DNA of 26,369 bases from Vulgatibacter sp035565615. Its GTDB lineage: Bacteria; Myxococcota; Myxococcia; Myxococcales; Vulgatibacteraceae. The notes beneath the pieces are model-generated. The model searched no databases. It saw only the letters and a list, made by a program, of their open reading frames with translations, and was not told the DNA's origin. Below, piece after piece: positions 6,645 through 22,100 of this stretch. Location: NCBI GenBank assembly GCA_035565615.1, contig DATMSB010000035.1:1-26369 (forward strand), written 5' to 3'. The translations under genes were made by a program, and so were the position numbers. Within the stretch, counting starts at the first letter, position 1, and each line of letters begins with the position of its first letter.

Positions 6645-9308
6645 TCAGCCCCTGGAGATCCGGGCCAGGTTGTCGCGCACCTTCTCGAGCCGCGCCCCGG
6701 TCTCCCGGGCCAGGGCGCGATCCTTCTCGATCACCTCGGGCCGGGCCTTCGCCACGAAGCCCGGGTTGCCGAGGCGCTTCTCGATCCGCTCCAGGTCGGT
6801 GGCGAGCTTCTCCGCCTCCTTGCGGAGCTTGGCCAGGAGCTCCTCCCGATCCACGAGCCCGCCGATGGGCAGGCGCAGCTCCACGCCCCGGACCAGCACC
6901 GCGGGGCTGTCCTCGGGCCAGGCCTCCTCCCGGGGGATGAAGCGCCTCACCTTGGCGAGGCGCTGCAGCCACCCGGCGCGCTCCCGCAGCCACGCGCCGG
7001 TGGCCGGGTCGGCGGCGAAGTGGAGCTCCACCTCGGCGGACTCGGGCACCGACAGATCGACGCGCAGCGAGCGCACGGCCTGGACGATCTCGATGAGAGT
7101 GTCGAAGCGATCGGCCTCGGCGTCGGCCATCCGATCCGGATCCGGCGTCGGGTAGGCGGCGATCATGATCGAGTCGGGATCGCCGGGGAGCCGGGGGAGC
7201 TTCTGCCAGATCTCCTCGGTGACGAAGGGCATCATCGGGTGGAGCAGCCGCAGGGAGCCGTCCAGCACGTCGCGCAGCACCCGGGCGGACGCGGCCTTCT
7301 CCTCGGGGGAGCCCTCGTAGAGCCGGGGCTTCACCAGCTCGATGTACCAGTCGCAGAGCTCGTGCCAGATGAACTGGTAGACCCGCGACGCCGCCTCGTT
7401 GAAGCGGAACGACTCGAGGGCGGCGATCACGTCGGCCGAGGCGCGGTGGTAGCGGGTGAGGATCCAGCGATCGGCGTCGGAGATCCGCGACTCGTCGAGG
7501 GGCTGCAGGGTGTCGACCGCCGACATGTGCAGGAGCGAGAAGCGGGCTGCGTTCCAGATCTTGTTGGCGAACGCCTTGTAGCCGGCCACCCGATCCAGGG
7601 CGAGCTTGATGTCGCGTCCCTGGGCGGTCATGGCCGCCAGGGTGAAGCGCAGGGCGTCGGCCCCGTACCTGGCGGTGACGTCGAGGGGATCGATCACGTT
7701 CCCCTTCGTCTTGGACATCTTCTCGCCCTTCTCGTCTCGGACCATCGCGTGGAGGAAGACGGTCTCGAAGGGCACCTTCCCCATGAAGTGCAGGCCCATC
7801 ATCATCATCCGGGCCACCCAGAAGAAGATGATGTCGAAGCCCGTCTCCATGACGGAGGTCGGATAGAAGGTCTCGAGGGCCTTGGTCTTCTCGGGCCACC
7901 CCAGGGTCGAGAACGGCCAAAGGGCCGAGGAGAACCAGGTGTCCAGCACGTCCTCGTCCTGGCGGAGCTCCTTCGACCCGCAGGTGGTACACGCGGACGG
8001 CGCCTCCCGGGCGACGACGACGTGGTCGTTCTCGCAGTACCAGGCGGGGATGCGATGGCCCCACCAGAGCTGGCGGCTGATGCACCAGTCGTGGATGTTG
8101 CGCATCCACGCCATGTAGGTGTTCGTCCAGGTCTCGGGGACGAACACCGTCTCGCCCCGCTCCACCGCCTCGATGGCGGGCTTGGCCAGCGGCTCGATCT
8201 TCACGTACCACTGCGGGGAGAGCCACGGCTCCAGCACCGTGCCGCAGCGCTGGCACCGGCCGAGCGGGAGAAGGTGCTCCTTCTCACCCCGGGCGAGCCC
8301 CGCCTCCGCGAGCTTCTCCTTCACCGCGGCCCGGGCCTCGAACCGGTCCATCCCCGCGAAGGGACCGCCGTTCTCGTTCAGCTTCGCGTCGGCGGTGAGG
8401 ACGTTGATCGTCTCGAGGCCGTGGCGCTTGCCCACCTCGAAGTCGTTGAAGTCGTGCGCCGGCGTGATCTTCACGGCGCCAGTGCCGAAGGCCGGATCGA
8501 CGAGGATGGCGTCGGCGACGATCGGGAGCTCGCGGTCGACGAAGGGATGCTTCACCTTCTTGCCGATCAGGGCCTTGTAGCGCTCGTCGTCGGGGTGCAC
8601 CGCCACCGCCGTGTCGCCGAGCATGGTCTCGGGGCGGGTGGTGGCCACCACGATCTCGCCGCTGCCGTCGGCGAGGGGGTAGGCGAACTCGAAGAGCTCG
8701 CCCTTGGCGCCCTCCTCGTGCTCGACCTCGAGGTCGGAGAGCGCGGTGTGGTCGTTCGGGCACCAGTTGATGAGGCGGTTCGCCCGATAGATCAGCCCCT
8801 CCTCGTAGAGGCGGACGAAGACCTCGCGCACCGCCACGGAGAGCCCCTCGTCCATGGTGAAGCGCTCGCGCTCCCAGTCGAGGCTGGCGCCCAGCACCTG
8901 GAGCTGCCTGGTGATGCGATCGCCGTACTTCTCCTTCCACGCCCATATGCGAGCGAGGAACGCTTCGCGTCCGAGGTCGTGGCGGGAGAGCCCCTCCGTC
9001 TTCTTCAGCTCCCGCTCGACGATCATCTGGGTGGCGATGCCCGCGTGATCCACCCCGGGCAGCCACATGGCGTTGAATCCGCTCATCCGCTTCCAGCGGA
9101 TGAGGATGTCCTGGATCGTGGTCCCCACCGCGTGGCCCATGTGGAGGGAGCCGGTGACGTTCGGCGGGGGGATCACGATGGAGAAAGGCGGCTTCTCCGA
9201 CTCGTCGTCCGCGTGGAAGTGGCCGCGCTCGAGCCAGTAGCGGTACCACCGCTCCTCGACGTCGCCCGGCTCGTAGCCCTTGGGAAGCTCTGGGGTGGGT
9301 GCGCTCAT
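6645..9308 (-). CDS. valS: Valyl-tRNA synthetase
   Basis: This class I synthetase charges tRNA-Val with valine and edits mis-activated threonine. It has 887 residues, which is normal. The PPPNVTGSLHMGHA block (47-60) contains the HIGH-type motif HMGH, and KMSKT (530-534) is the second ATP-binding signature. The editing domain lies between (about 190-345, with TTRPETMLGDTAVAVHP). The WCISRQLWWGHRIPAW block is near 408-423. Cysteine pairs C352/C355 and C440/C443 may bind zinc. The C-terminal coiled coil that contacts tRNA-Val is at about 823-880. I chose the ATG at 9308 (MSAPTPELPKG) over an upstream TTG at 9347 because the extra residues are not family-like; neither start has a strong Shine-Dalgarno. 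The gene is 46 bp downstream of the receiver protein. Confidence 0.98.
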   Translation of the reverse strand: MSAPTPELPKGYEPGDVEERWYRYWLERGHFHADDESEKPPFSIVIPPPNVTGSLHMGHAVGTTIQDILIRWKRMSGFNAMWLPGVDHAGIATQMIVERELKKTEGLSRHDLGREAFLARIWAWKEKYGDRITRQLQVLGASLDWERERFTMDEGLSVAVREVFVRLYEEGLIYRANRLINWCPNDHTALSDLEVEHEEGAKGELFEFAYPLADGSGEIVVATTRPETMLGDTAVAVHPDDERYKALIGKKVKHPFVDRELPIVADAILVDPAFGTGAVKITPAHDFNDFEVGKRHGLETINVLTADAKLNENGGPFAGMDRFEARAAVKEKLAEAGLARGEKEHLLPLGRCQRCGTVLEPWLSPQWYVKIEPLAKPAIEAVERGETVFVPETWTNTYMAWMRNIHDWCISRQLWWGHRIPAWYCENDHVVVAREAPSACTTCGSKELRQDEDVLDTWFSSALWPFSTLGWPEKTKALETFYPTSVMETGFDIIFFWVARMMMMGLHFMGKVPFETVFLHAMVRDEKGEKMSKTKGNVIDPLDVTARYGADALRFTLAAMTAQGRDIKLALDRVAGYKAFANKIWNAARFSLLHMSAVDTLQPLDESRISDADRWILTRYHRASADVIAALESFRFNEAASRVYQFIWHELCDWYIELVKPRLYEGSPEEKAASARVLRDVLDGSLRLLHPMMPFVTEEIWQKLPRLPGDPDSIMIAAYPTPDPDRMADAEADRFDTLIEIVQAVRSLRVDLSVPESAEVELHFAADPATGAWLRERAGWLQRLAKVRRFIPREEAWPEDSPAVLVRGVELRLPIGGLVDREELLAKLRKEAEKLATDLERIEKRLGNPGFVAKARPEVIEKDRALARETGARLEKVRDNLARISRG

Positions 9309-9354
9309 GACCGGCGGAGAAATGCCAGCCTCGCGCCCATCAAGCAAGGGTCAA

Positions 9355-11109
9355 TCAGGCGCCGCCGCCCCCCCGGCGCTCGCGGATCTGCCGCTCGACC
9401 TCGGAGCGGAGGATCTCCTCGGCGAGCTGGGGGACCACCTCCCAGGCGATCCGCTCGATGGCGTCCTTGGCGATGGCGGCGATCCGCTCCCGCACGATCG
9501 CCTCGGCGACCTGGGGGACCACCTCCCATCCGATCCGCTCGATGAGCTCCTTCGAGGCGCCAGCGAGGGCCGACTCCACGCCCGCGTCGCCCGCCGGCGT
9601 GGGGGCGGCGGCGGGCTCGGCCGCGCGGGGGGCGGGCGCGGGCGTCGCGAGGCCGGGCGAAGGAGCCGGCGCCGCGGGTGCGGGCGCGGGCGTCGCGAGG
9701 CCGGGCGAAGGAGCCGACGCCGCGGAGGCGGGCCCGGGCGTCACCGCGTGGGGCGAGACCCCGGCGGTGGGAGGATCGACCGGCGTCACCTCGATGGGCG
9801 TCACCTCCACCGGCGTCACCTCGAGCGGCTCGACCTCCCACGGATCGTCCTCGATGGCGATGTCCTCCTCGATCGGGATCGGGAGGCCGCCGTCGTCCGA
9901 GAGGATCGCCTCGTTGGCGGGCCCGGCGGAGAGATCGATCTCCGGGAGCTGGTCGGGCCACTCGTCCCTGGCCTCGCTCGACGCGGTCGAGGAGGCGGGT
10001 GCGTCGGCGCCGGGCACGGAGGTGGGGAGCGAGAAGTCCACGCCGCTCGACCCCCCGGCGGGTGCGGTGGGGGCAGCGGGCGGCTCGCGCACGGTCTTGG
10101 CCGGCTTCGGCCCCGGCGTGGCGAAGAAGAGGGGCGATCCGCCGAAGGGGCCGGGGGTCTTGGTTCCGACCGGCGCGATCGACGTTCGAGGCGTCGCGGC
10201 GGGGTTCGGATCGACCGGTTGGGACGAGAAGGGCCCGGGCGTCCGCCCGAAGGCGCCGTCCTCTCCCGGCCCGGGCGTGCCGGACGCGTGCGTCGGCTCC
10301 CCGGGGCGCGACGACGAGAAGGGAGAGAAGACGGACGCGGGAGCAGGCGTGGCGAAAACGGACGGGATCGCGCCACCGGCGGGCGCCGGGCCGGCGGGTG
10401 CGGGCGCCCCGGAGCTCCCGGGAGGCGGCGCGCCCGCAGGGGTCGCGGCCGCTGCCGGGGCGGGCCGCGCAGCCGCACCAGCGGGGGCCGAGGGCGCGGC
10501 GAGCGGCGGGACCCGCGGCGCCGCGAAGGGCGACGAGGCGGGCGGGGTCGGCGCCGGGTGCTCTGGCTCCCCGTCTCCAAAGGCGAACCGCGGCGCCGCC
10601 GGCTCGACGGGGCGCCGAGGCGCAGCGGCGACGGGGATCGGCGGCAGCGGCTGCACGCCGGGCGGCATCGGGATCGACGGCATGCGCGGCGGCGCCGCTG
10701 CAGGGGCCGGCGCCGCCGGGGCGATCGCCGCCGGGGACGCCCCCTGCCCCACGAGCCTGGTCACCGCCTCGACGATCGCCGCGCTCTCGAAGGGCTTGGC
10801 GATGTGGCCGTCCGCCCCGACCTGCGCCGCCCGCTCCTCGTCGAACTCCTCGAAGGTGCCCGCGAGGAGGAGGACGGGGATGTGCTTCGTGTGGGGATCG
10901 CGCTTGAGCGCCTCGCAGACCTCGTACCCGTTCAAACCGGGCATCACCACGTCGGCCACGACGACGTCCGGCGCGATCTCGCGGGCCTTCGCGACCGCGT
11001 CCTCGCCGTTGTCCGCGGTGACGACGGTGAAGTCCTCGTGGGCGAAGGTCATCGCGACCACCTTCTGCATGGTGATCGAGTCGTCCGCGAGCAGGAGGGT
11101 GCGGGGCAT
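9355..11109 (-). CDS. Receiver-domain protein with long Ala/Pro linker and duplicated WEVVP C-terminal helices
   Basis: The protein has 584 residues. Residues 1-122 are a CheY-like receiver: acidic D9/D10, phosphoacceptor D53 in VVVADVVMPG, and K105 in IAKPF. Residue 83, where Ser/Thr normally sits, is Ala (LLLAGT). About 125-515 is a low-complexity Ala/Pro/Gly linker, probably disordered, with repeats of EVTP and of ATPAPAP. The C-terminus carries two similar 28-residue-spaced helices: ERIGWEVVPQVAEAIV (524-539) and ERIAWEVVPQLAEEIL (552-567). I associate this receiver-linker-WEVVP layout with deltaproteobacterial response regulators of unknown output; no DNA-binding or enzymatic domain is seen. 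GGGAGGT lies 8 nt before the ATG at 11109. It is the first gene of the string that continues into valS. Confidence 0.85.
   Translation of the reverse strand: MPRTLLLADDSITMQKVVAMTFAHEDFTVVTADNGEDAVAKAREIAPDVVVADVVMPGLNGYEVCEALKRDPHTKHIPVLLLAGTFEEFDEERAAQVGADGHIAKPFESAAIVEAVTRLVGQGASPAAIAPAAPAPAAAPPRMPSIPMPPGVQPLPPIPVAAAPRRPVEPAAPRFAFGDGEPEHPAPTPPASSPFAAPRVPPLAAPSAPAGAAARPAPAAAATPAGAPPPGSSGAPAPAGPAPAGGAIPSVFATPAPASVFSPFSSSRPGEPTHASGTPGPGEDGAFGRTPGPFSSQPVDPNPAATPRTSIAPVGTKTPGPFGGSPLFFATPGPKPAKTVREPPAAPTAPAGGSSGVDFSLPTSVPGADAPASSTASSEARDEWPDQLPEIDLSAGPANEAILSDDGGLPIPIEEDIAIEDDPWEVEPLEVTPVEVTPIEVTPVDPPTAGVSPHAVTPGPASAASAPSPGLATPAPAPAAPAPSPGLATPAPAPRAAEPAAAPTPAGDAGVESALAGASKELIERIGWEVVPQVAEAIVRERIAAIAKDAIERIAWEVVPQLAEEILRSEVERQIRERRGGGGA
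9633..9716. repeat. Two identical 36-bp direct repeats, 48-bp period, inside the receiver-protein linker
   Basis: Positions 9633-9668 and 9681-9716 are identical for 36 bases, starting CGGGCGCGGGCGTCGCGAGG. The period of 48 bp keeps frame and encodes a repeated 16-residue unit containing PSPGLATPAPAP. This looks like a recent in-frame tandem duplication in a low-constraint linker. Confidence 0.8.
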
Positions 11110-11171
11110 GGTTTGGGACCTCCCGACGAGCGTGTCCCGGCCGAAGGAATGGGGCGACGAGAAGGTGTTTC

Positions 11172-11199
11172 AGTCTCCACACCGGCGCCGGCTTGTCAA
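11172..11199 (-). promoter_or_regulatory. Candidate sigma-70 promoter for the receiver protein/valS string
   Basis: On the minus strand a perfect TTGACA (11199-11194) is followed after 16 bp by GAGACT (11177-11172), a weak -10 that matches TATAAT at 3 of 6 positions. Transcription would start near 11165, giving a leader of about 55 nt that carries the GGGAGGT ribosome site at 11118-11124. The perfect -35 is the main support. Confidence 0.45.
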
Positions 11200-11251
11200 C
11201 GTTTCGCGAGAGACGATTCGACGTCCCATCGCCCTGCGAGCGCGCGTTCGT

Positions 11252-11260
11252 TGCTATGAT
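11252..11260 (+). promoter_or_regulatory. Extended -10 promoter for the TPR-zincin gene, probably leaderless
   Basis: TGCTATGAT (11252-11260) matches the extended -10 pattern TGnTATAAT with one mismatch in the hexamer. Start of transcription expected about 7 nt downstream falls at or next to the GTG start codon at 11267. No Shine-Dalgarno is present, as expected for a leaderless message. The -35 region is not recognisable. Confidence 0.5.
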
Positions 11261-11266
11261 CGGTCG

Positions 11267-12319
11267 GTGCGAAAGAACCACGGCGAGCGGCTGGAGGGCC
11301 TGCTGGCGCGGAGCGCCGAGGCCATGCGCGACGACGACGTCGAGGCGGCGCTCGCCGCGGCGCAGGAGGCCGCCGGGATCGCCCCCCGCTCCACCACCGC
11401 GCAGTGCGCGCTGGCGGACGCCCTCATCGCCCTCGGGCGGGACGACGACGCCGCGAGGGCGTACGAGCGCGCGTTCGCCATCGACGGCGACGACCTCGAT
11501 GCGATCTGGGGCATGGCCGAGCTCATCGTCGGCGGCAGCGACGATCCGGAGGCCCTCGAGGACGCACTCGCCCTCTGCCGCAAAGGGATCCGCATCGCCC
11601 GCAAGGAGGGGGACGAGGTCCCGGTCGGCGAGCTCTCCTTCCTGGAGGCGAAGGCCCTCGTCGCGCTCGGCGATCCCCGATCCGCCCTCCGCCGCCTCGA
11701 CGAGGCGCGCGAGATCCTCGGGCCCGATCCGGAGGTGGCCCTCGAGCGCGGGATGGTCCTCTTCGAGCTGTGCAGGTTCGACGAGGCCGCCCAGGAGCTG
11801 GAGACGGTGCTCCGCAATCATCCGGACGAGGCCTGGGCCCATCACTACCTCGGCCTCATCCTCGAGCGCCGCGGAGACGAGGAGGCCGCGGAGGCCCGGT
11901 TCGCCAGGGCGCGGGCGCTCTCGCCCGAGGAGTTCCCCGAGCCCGTGCGGCTCGGCGAGGAGGAGTTCGATCGGGCGGTGGAGGCCGCGCTCGAGGAGCT
12001 TCCCGCGAAGGTGCGCGACTACCTGACCAACGTCGCCATCGCGGTGGAGCCCTTCCCGCCCCAGGCCGAGATCGAGGGGCCCGATCCGCTCTCGCCCACC
12101 ATCCTCGGTGTCTTCCGCGGCGGCCCCGCGGCGGAACGCTCGGTCTTCGACCCCTGGACCCAGTTCCCTGCGTCGATCGTCCTCTACCAGCGCAACCTCG
12201 AGCGCTTCGCCCGGAGCCGCGAGGAGCTGATCGACGAGATCGGCATCACCCTCCTCCACGAGGTGGGCCACTTCCTGGGCTTCGACGAGGACGATCTGCG
12301 CGAGCGCGACCTCGACTGA
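11267..12319 (+). CDS. TPR-repeat protein with C-terminal zincin-type metallopeptidase domain (PF06262-like)
   Basis: This 350-residue protein joins TPR-like helical repeats (about 8-220; clear units at 40-73, 123-150 and 154-217) to a small metallopeptidase domain (about 231-350). The domain starts EEEFDRAVEAALEELP and ends with LLHEVGHFLGFDEDDL. HEVGH (331-335) is an HExxH zinc site with H331, E332 and H335 as expected metal ligands/catalyst. The ending is typical of the PF06262 (formerly DUF1025) minimal zincins, whose substrates are unknown. No signal peptide is seen, so it is probably cytoplasmic. The GTG at 11267 is the first usable start in frame; the open frame upstream belongs to antisense of the receiver gene. 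It is divergent from the receiver protein and convergent with the cytochrome gene. Confidence 0.88.
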   Translation: MRKNHGERLEGLLARSAEAMRDDDVEAALAAAQEAAGIAPRSTTAQCALADALIALGRDDDAARAYERAFAIDGDDLDAIWGMAELIVGGSDDPEALEDALALCRKGIRIARKEGDEVPVGELSFLEAKALVALGDPRSALRRLDEAREILGPDPEVALERGMVLFELCRFDEAAQELETVLRNHPDEAWAHHYLGLILERRGDEEAAEARFARARALSPEEFPEPVRLGEEEFDRAVEAALEELPAKVRDYLTNVAIAVEPFPPQAEIEGPDPLSPTILGVFRGGPAAERSVFDPWTQFPASIVLYQRNLERFARSREELIDEIGITLLHEVGHFLGFDEDDLRERDLD

Positions 12320-12332
12320 AAGAGGCCCGTCG

Positions 12333-12403
12333 GGAGCGGCGCCGCTCCTCCCGCGGGGATCGGGGGGCGCCGGGGGCTTTGGCGACGCGCCCGCGCCCGG
12401 CGC
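12333..12403. terminator. Hairpins between convergent genes, possible bidirectional terminator
   Basis: The 97-bp convergent gap has a perfect 16-bp palindrome (GGAGCGGC/GCCGCTCC, 12333-12348) and an 8-bp stem GCGCCGGG/CCCGGCGC (12367-12374 with 12396-12403). Neither is followed by a T-run, so termination would be factor-assisted or only weakly intrinsic. The position between two gene ends is the main argument. Confidence 0.4.
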
Positions 12404-12416
12404 CGCCCCTCGCGGA

Positions 12417-13325
12417 TCAGCGGGAGCCGAAGGGCTTCGCCGGGATGCTCTGCAGATAGGCCCAGAGCGCCGCGACCTCGGTTTCGTCGAGGTGTGAGTA
12501 GGTCTTCCACGGCATGAAGGGATCGAGTTCCCTGCCGTCGGGACGCCGGCCCTCCCGCAGCGCGCGGGAGAACTCCGCCTCGGTCCAGCCACCGAGGCCG
12601 GTCTGCGGGTCCGGCGTCAGGTTCGCCGGCACCGGCAGGCTGGGCGGGGCGCCGGGGAAGGGGCCGCCGCCGAGCCCCGCCCCGTGGCAGCCCGTGCACT
12701 GGATCCGCGCGAGGTACGCGCCGAACGCCGCGGTGGGCGCGGGGTCCACGCTCGCGGGTCGGGGCGCGCCGTGGTCCATGTCGTTGGTGGTGAAGAGCGG
12801 GAACTGCCCCGTCACCCCCAGCACGTAGAGCAGCGGCTCGAACTCGTGGGGCTTCCGCTCCCGATCCACCACCGGCGCCCGCTGCAGGTAGGCGATGATC
12901 GCGCCGAGCTCCCGATCGTCGAGGAAGAAGAGCTCGTCCGCCGGCATCAGGATGGTGGGTGTGCCGTCTCGCTTCACCCCGTGTCGAACGGCGCGGACCC
13001 AGTCCTCGACCCGGTAGCCCTCCACCGCCGAGCCGCTCCCCGGGGTGATGTTCGGCGCCCAGATCCGGCCCAGCACCGGGTCCTCCACCGCGTACCTGCC
13101 GCCGAGATCGGGGCCGTGACACTCTGCGCACCCCCGGGCCTTCACCAGGCGCGCGCCCTCGGCGATCGACGCCTCGTCCGTCGGGATCGCGAGCGGGTCC
13201 ACCGCCACGTCGTGCACCTGCGCCATCGCTCGCTTGAAGACGACGACGACCCCGCCGGACGCCAGCGCCACCACGATCGCCAGCCCTGCGACACCGATCC
13301 CGAGCCACTTGAGCAGCCTGCGCAT
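12417..13325 (-). CDS. Membrane-anchored diheme cytochrome c
   Basis: The protein has 302 residues. An uncleaved signal-anchor or signal peptide occupies about 7-31 (hydrophobic, after MRRLLKW), placing the rest in the periplasm. Two class I cytochrome c modules follow, with heme-binding CAECH (66-70) and CTGCH (210-214). Likely distal Met ligands are M127 in ILMPADE and M271 in PFMPWK. It resembles the diheme cytochromes of periplasmic electron transfer to oxidases or dehydrogenases; the partner is not in the window. The ATG at 13325 is chosen because GGGGAGG (13339-13333) is 7 nt upstream; a TTG two codons earlier would be too close to that site. It follows rpoC in the same direction but is functionally unrelated to it. 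Confidence 0.92.
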   Translation of the reverse strand: MRRLLKWLGIGVAGLAIVVALASGGVVVVFKRAMAQVHDVAVDPLAIPTDEASIAEGARLVKARGCAECHGPDLGGRYAVEDPVLGRIWAPNITPGSGSAVEGYRVEDWVRAVRHGVKRDGTPTILMPADELFFLDDRELGAIIAYLQRAPVVDRERKPHEFEPLLYVLGVTGQFPLFTTNDMDHGAPRPASVDPAPTAAFGAYLARIQCTGCHGAGLGGGPFPGAPPSLPVPANLTPDPQTGLGGWTEAEFSRALREGRRPDGRELDPFMPWKTYSHLDETEVAALWAYLQSIPAKPFGSR

Positions 13326-13332
13326 CTCCAAG

Positions 13333-13339
13333 CCTCCCC
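13333..13339 (-). promoter_or_regulatory. Ribosome binding site fixing the cytochrome c start
   Basis: GGGGAGG on the minus strand is spaced 7 nt from the ATG at 13325. It would be only 1 nt from the alternative TTG at 13331, so it decides for the ATG. Confidence 0.75.
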
Positions 13340-13434
13340 ATCGAGATAGTGGGCCGTCTCATGACACCAGGGGCGCTCGCGTCTCGCAGAATCCGCCGGC
13401 GGCCCCCGCTCCGATGTCCGACCGCGATCTTCTG

Positions 13435-17571
<4,137 letters not shown>

Positions 17572-17585
17572 GTCTCTTTCCTAGC

Positions 17586-17673
17586 GGGCGGCGCCGCCCT
17601 CTCGCGTCACGCCGCCCTCGAAACTCGGGTGCCCGGGTCTTCGAGGCGGCGCCCTCCACCCCGGAGGGCGCCG
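17586..17673 (-). other. Hairpin array in the rpoB-rpoC spacer
   Basis: In transcription order the spacer holds: (B) a perfect 11-bp stem, 17673-17663 with 17657-17647, 5-nt loop, beginning 10 nt after the rpoB stop; (A) a stem of 17650-17640 with 17622-17611, containing one bulged C; and (C) a 14-bp perfect palindrome GGGCGGCGCCGCCC at 17599-17586, just upstream of the rpoC ribosome site. The outer four pairs of A use the same bases (17647-17650) as the base of stem B's 3' arm, so the full forms of A and B compete. No T-run follows. Attenuation, mRNA processing or translational control of rpoC are possible. Confidence 0.6.
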
Positions 17674-17683
17674 GCGGCCTGTC

Positions 17684-21907
<4,224 letters not shown>

Positions 21908-21967
21908 CTAGCGGTCGCTCCCCTTGCAGGCTTGGTCTCTCGCGGCGCCGGCCCACGTCGCCGCTCC

Positions 21968-22011
21968 ACTTCGGCGGCTCCGCCCGGCACCACGACGTAC
22001 TTCGGCGGCTC
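21968..22011. repeat. 13-bp direct repeat in the rplL-rpoB spacer
   Basis: ACTTCGGCGGCTC occurs at 21968-21980 and again at 21999-22011, a 31-bp period. Both copies lie just upstream (in transcription) of the rpoB ribosome site. Function unknown. Confidence 0.6.
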
Positions 22012-22022
22012 AAACTCGAACG

Positions 22023-22098
22023 GCGCTGGCGGAGGCAGGATCGACCCACCACCGCCAGCGCTACTGACGTACGGCTACGGTCCTTCGTCGGAGGACCG
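22023..22098 (-). promoter_or_regulatory. Two hairpins in the rplL-rpoB spacer, candidate attenuator
   Basis: A 7-bp stem CGGTCCT/AGGACCG (22098-22092 with 22084-22078) begins 2 nt after the rplL stop. It is followed by a perfect 10-bp stem CCGCCAGCGC type (22061-22052 with 22032-22023). In E. coli the same gap carries a transcription attenuator and RNase III processing site that lower rpoBC output relative to r-proteins. The equivalent role here is inferred from position and structure. There is no T-run. Confidence 0.45.
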
Positions 22099-22100
22099 GA

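Noticed and set aside
9309..9347. A TTG start adding 13 residues to ValS
   Set aside because: The added residues are not family-like and no ribosome site supports them. The ATG at 9308 gives the canonical N-terminus.
9780..9840. GGCGTCACCTC-type short repeats that look like an iteron or CRISPR-like array
   Set aside because: They are in-frame codons for repeated EVTP units in the receiver-protein linker, without regular spacers.
9305..12592. A 1095-codon minus-strand open frame crossing the receiver gene and the TPR-zincin gene
   Set aside because: It runs out of frame through two well-supported genes and reads as Arg/Gly/Pro-rich low complexity.
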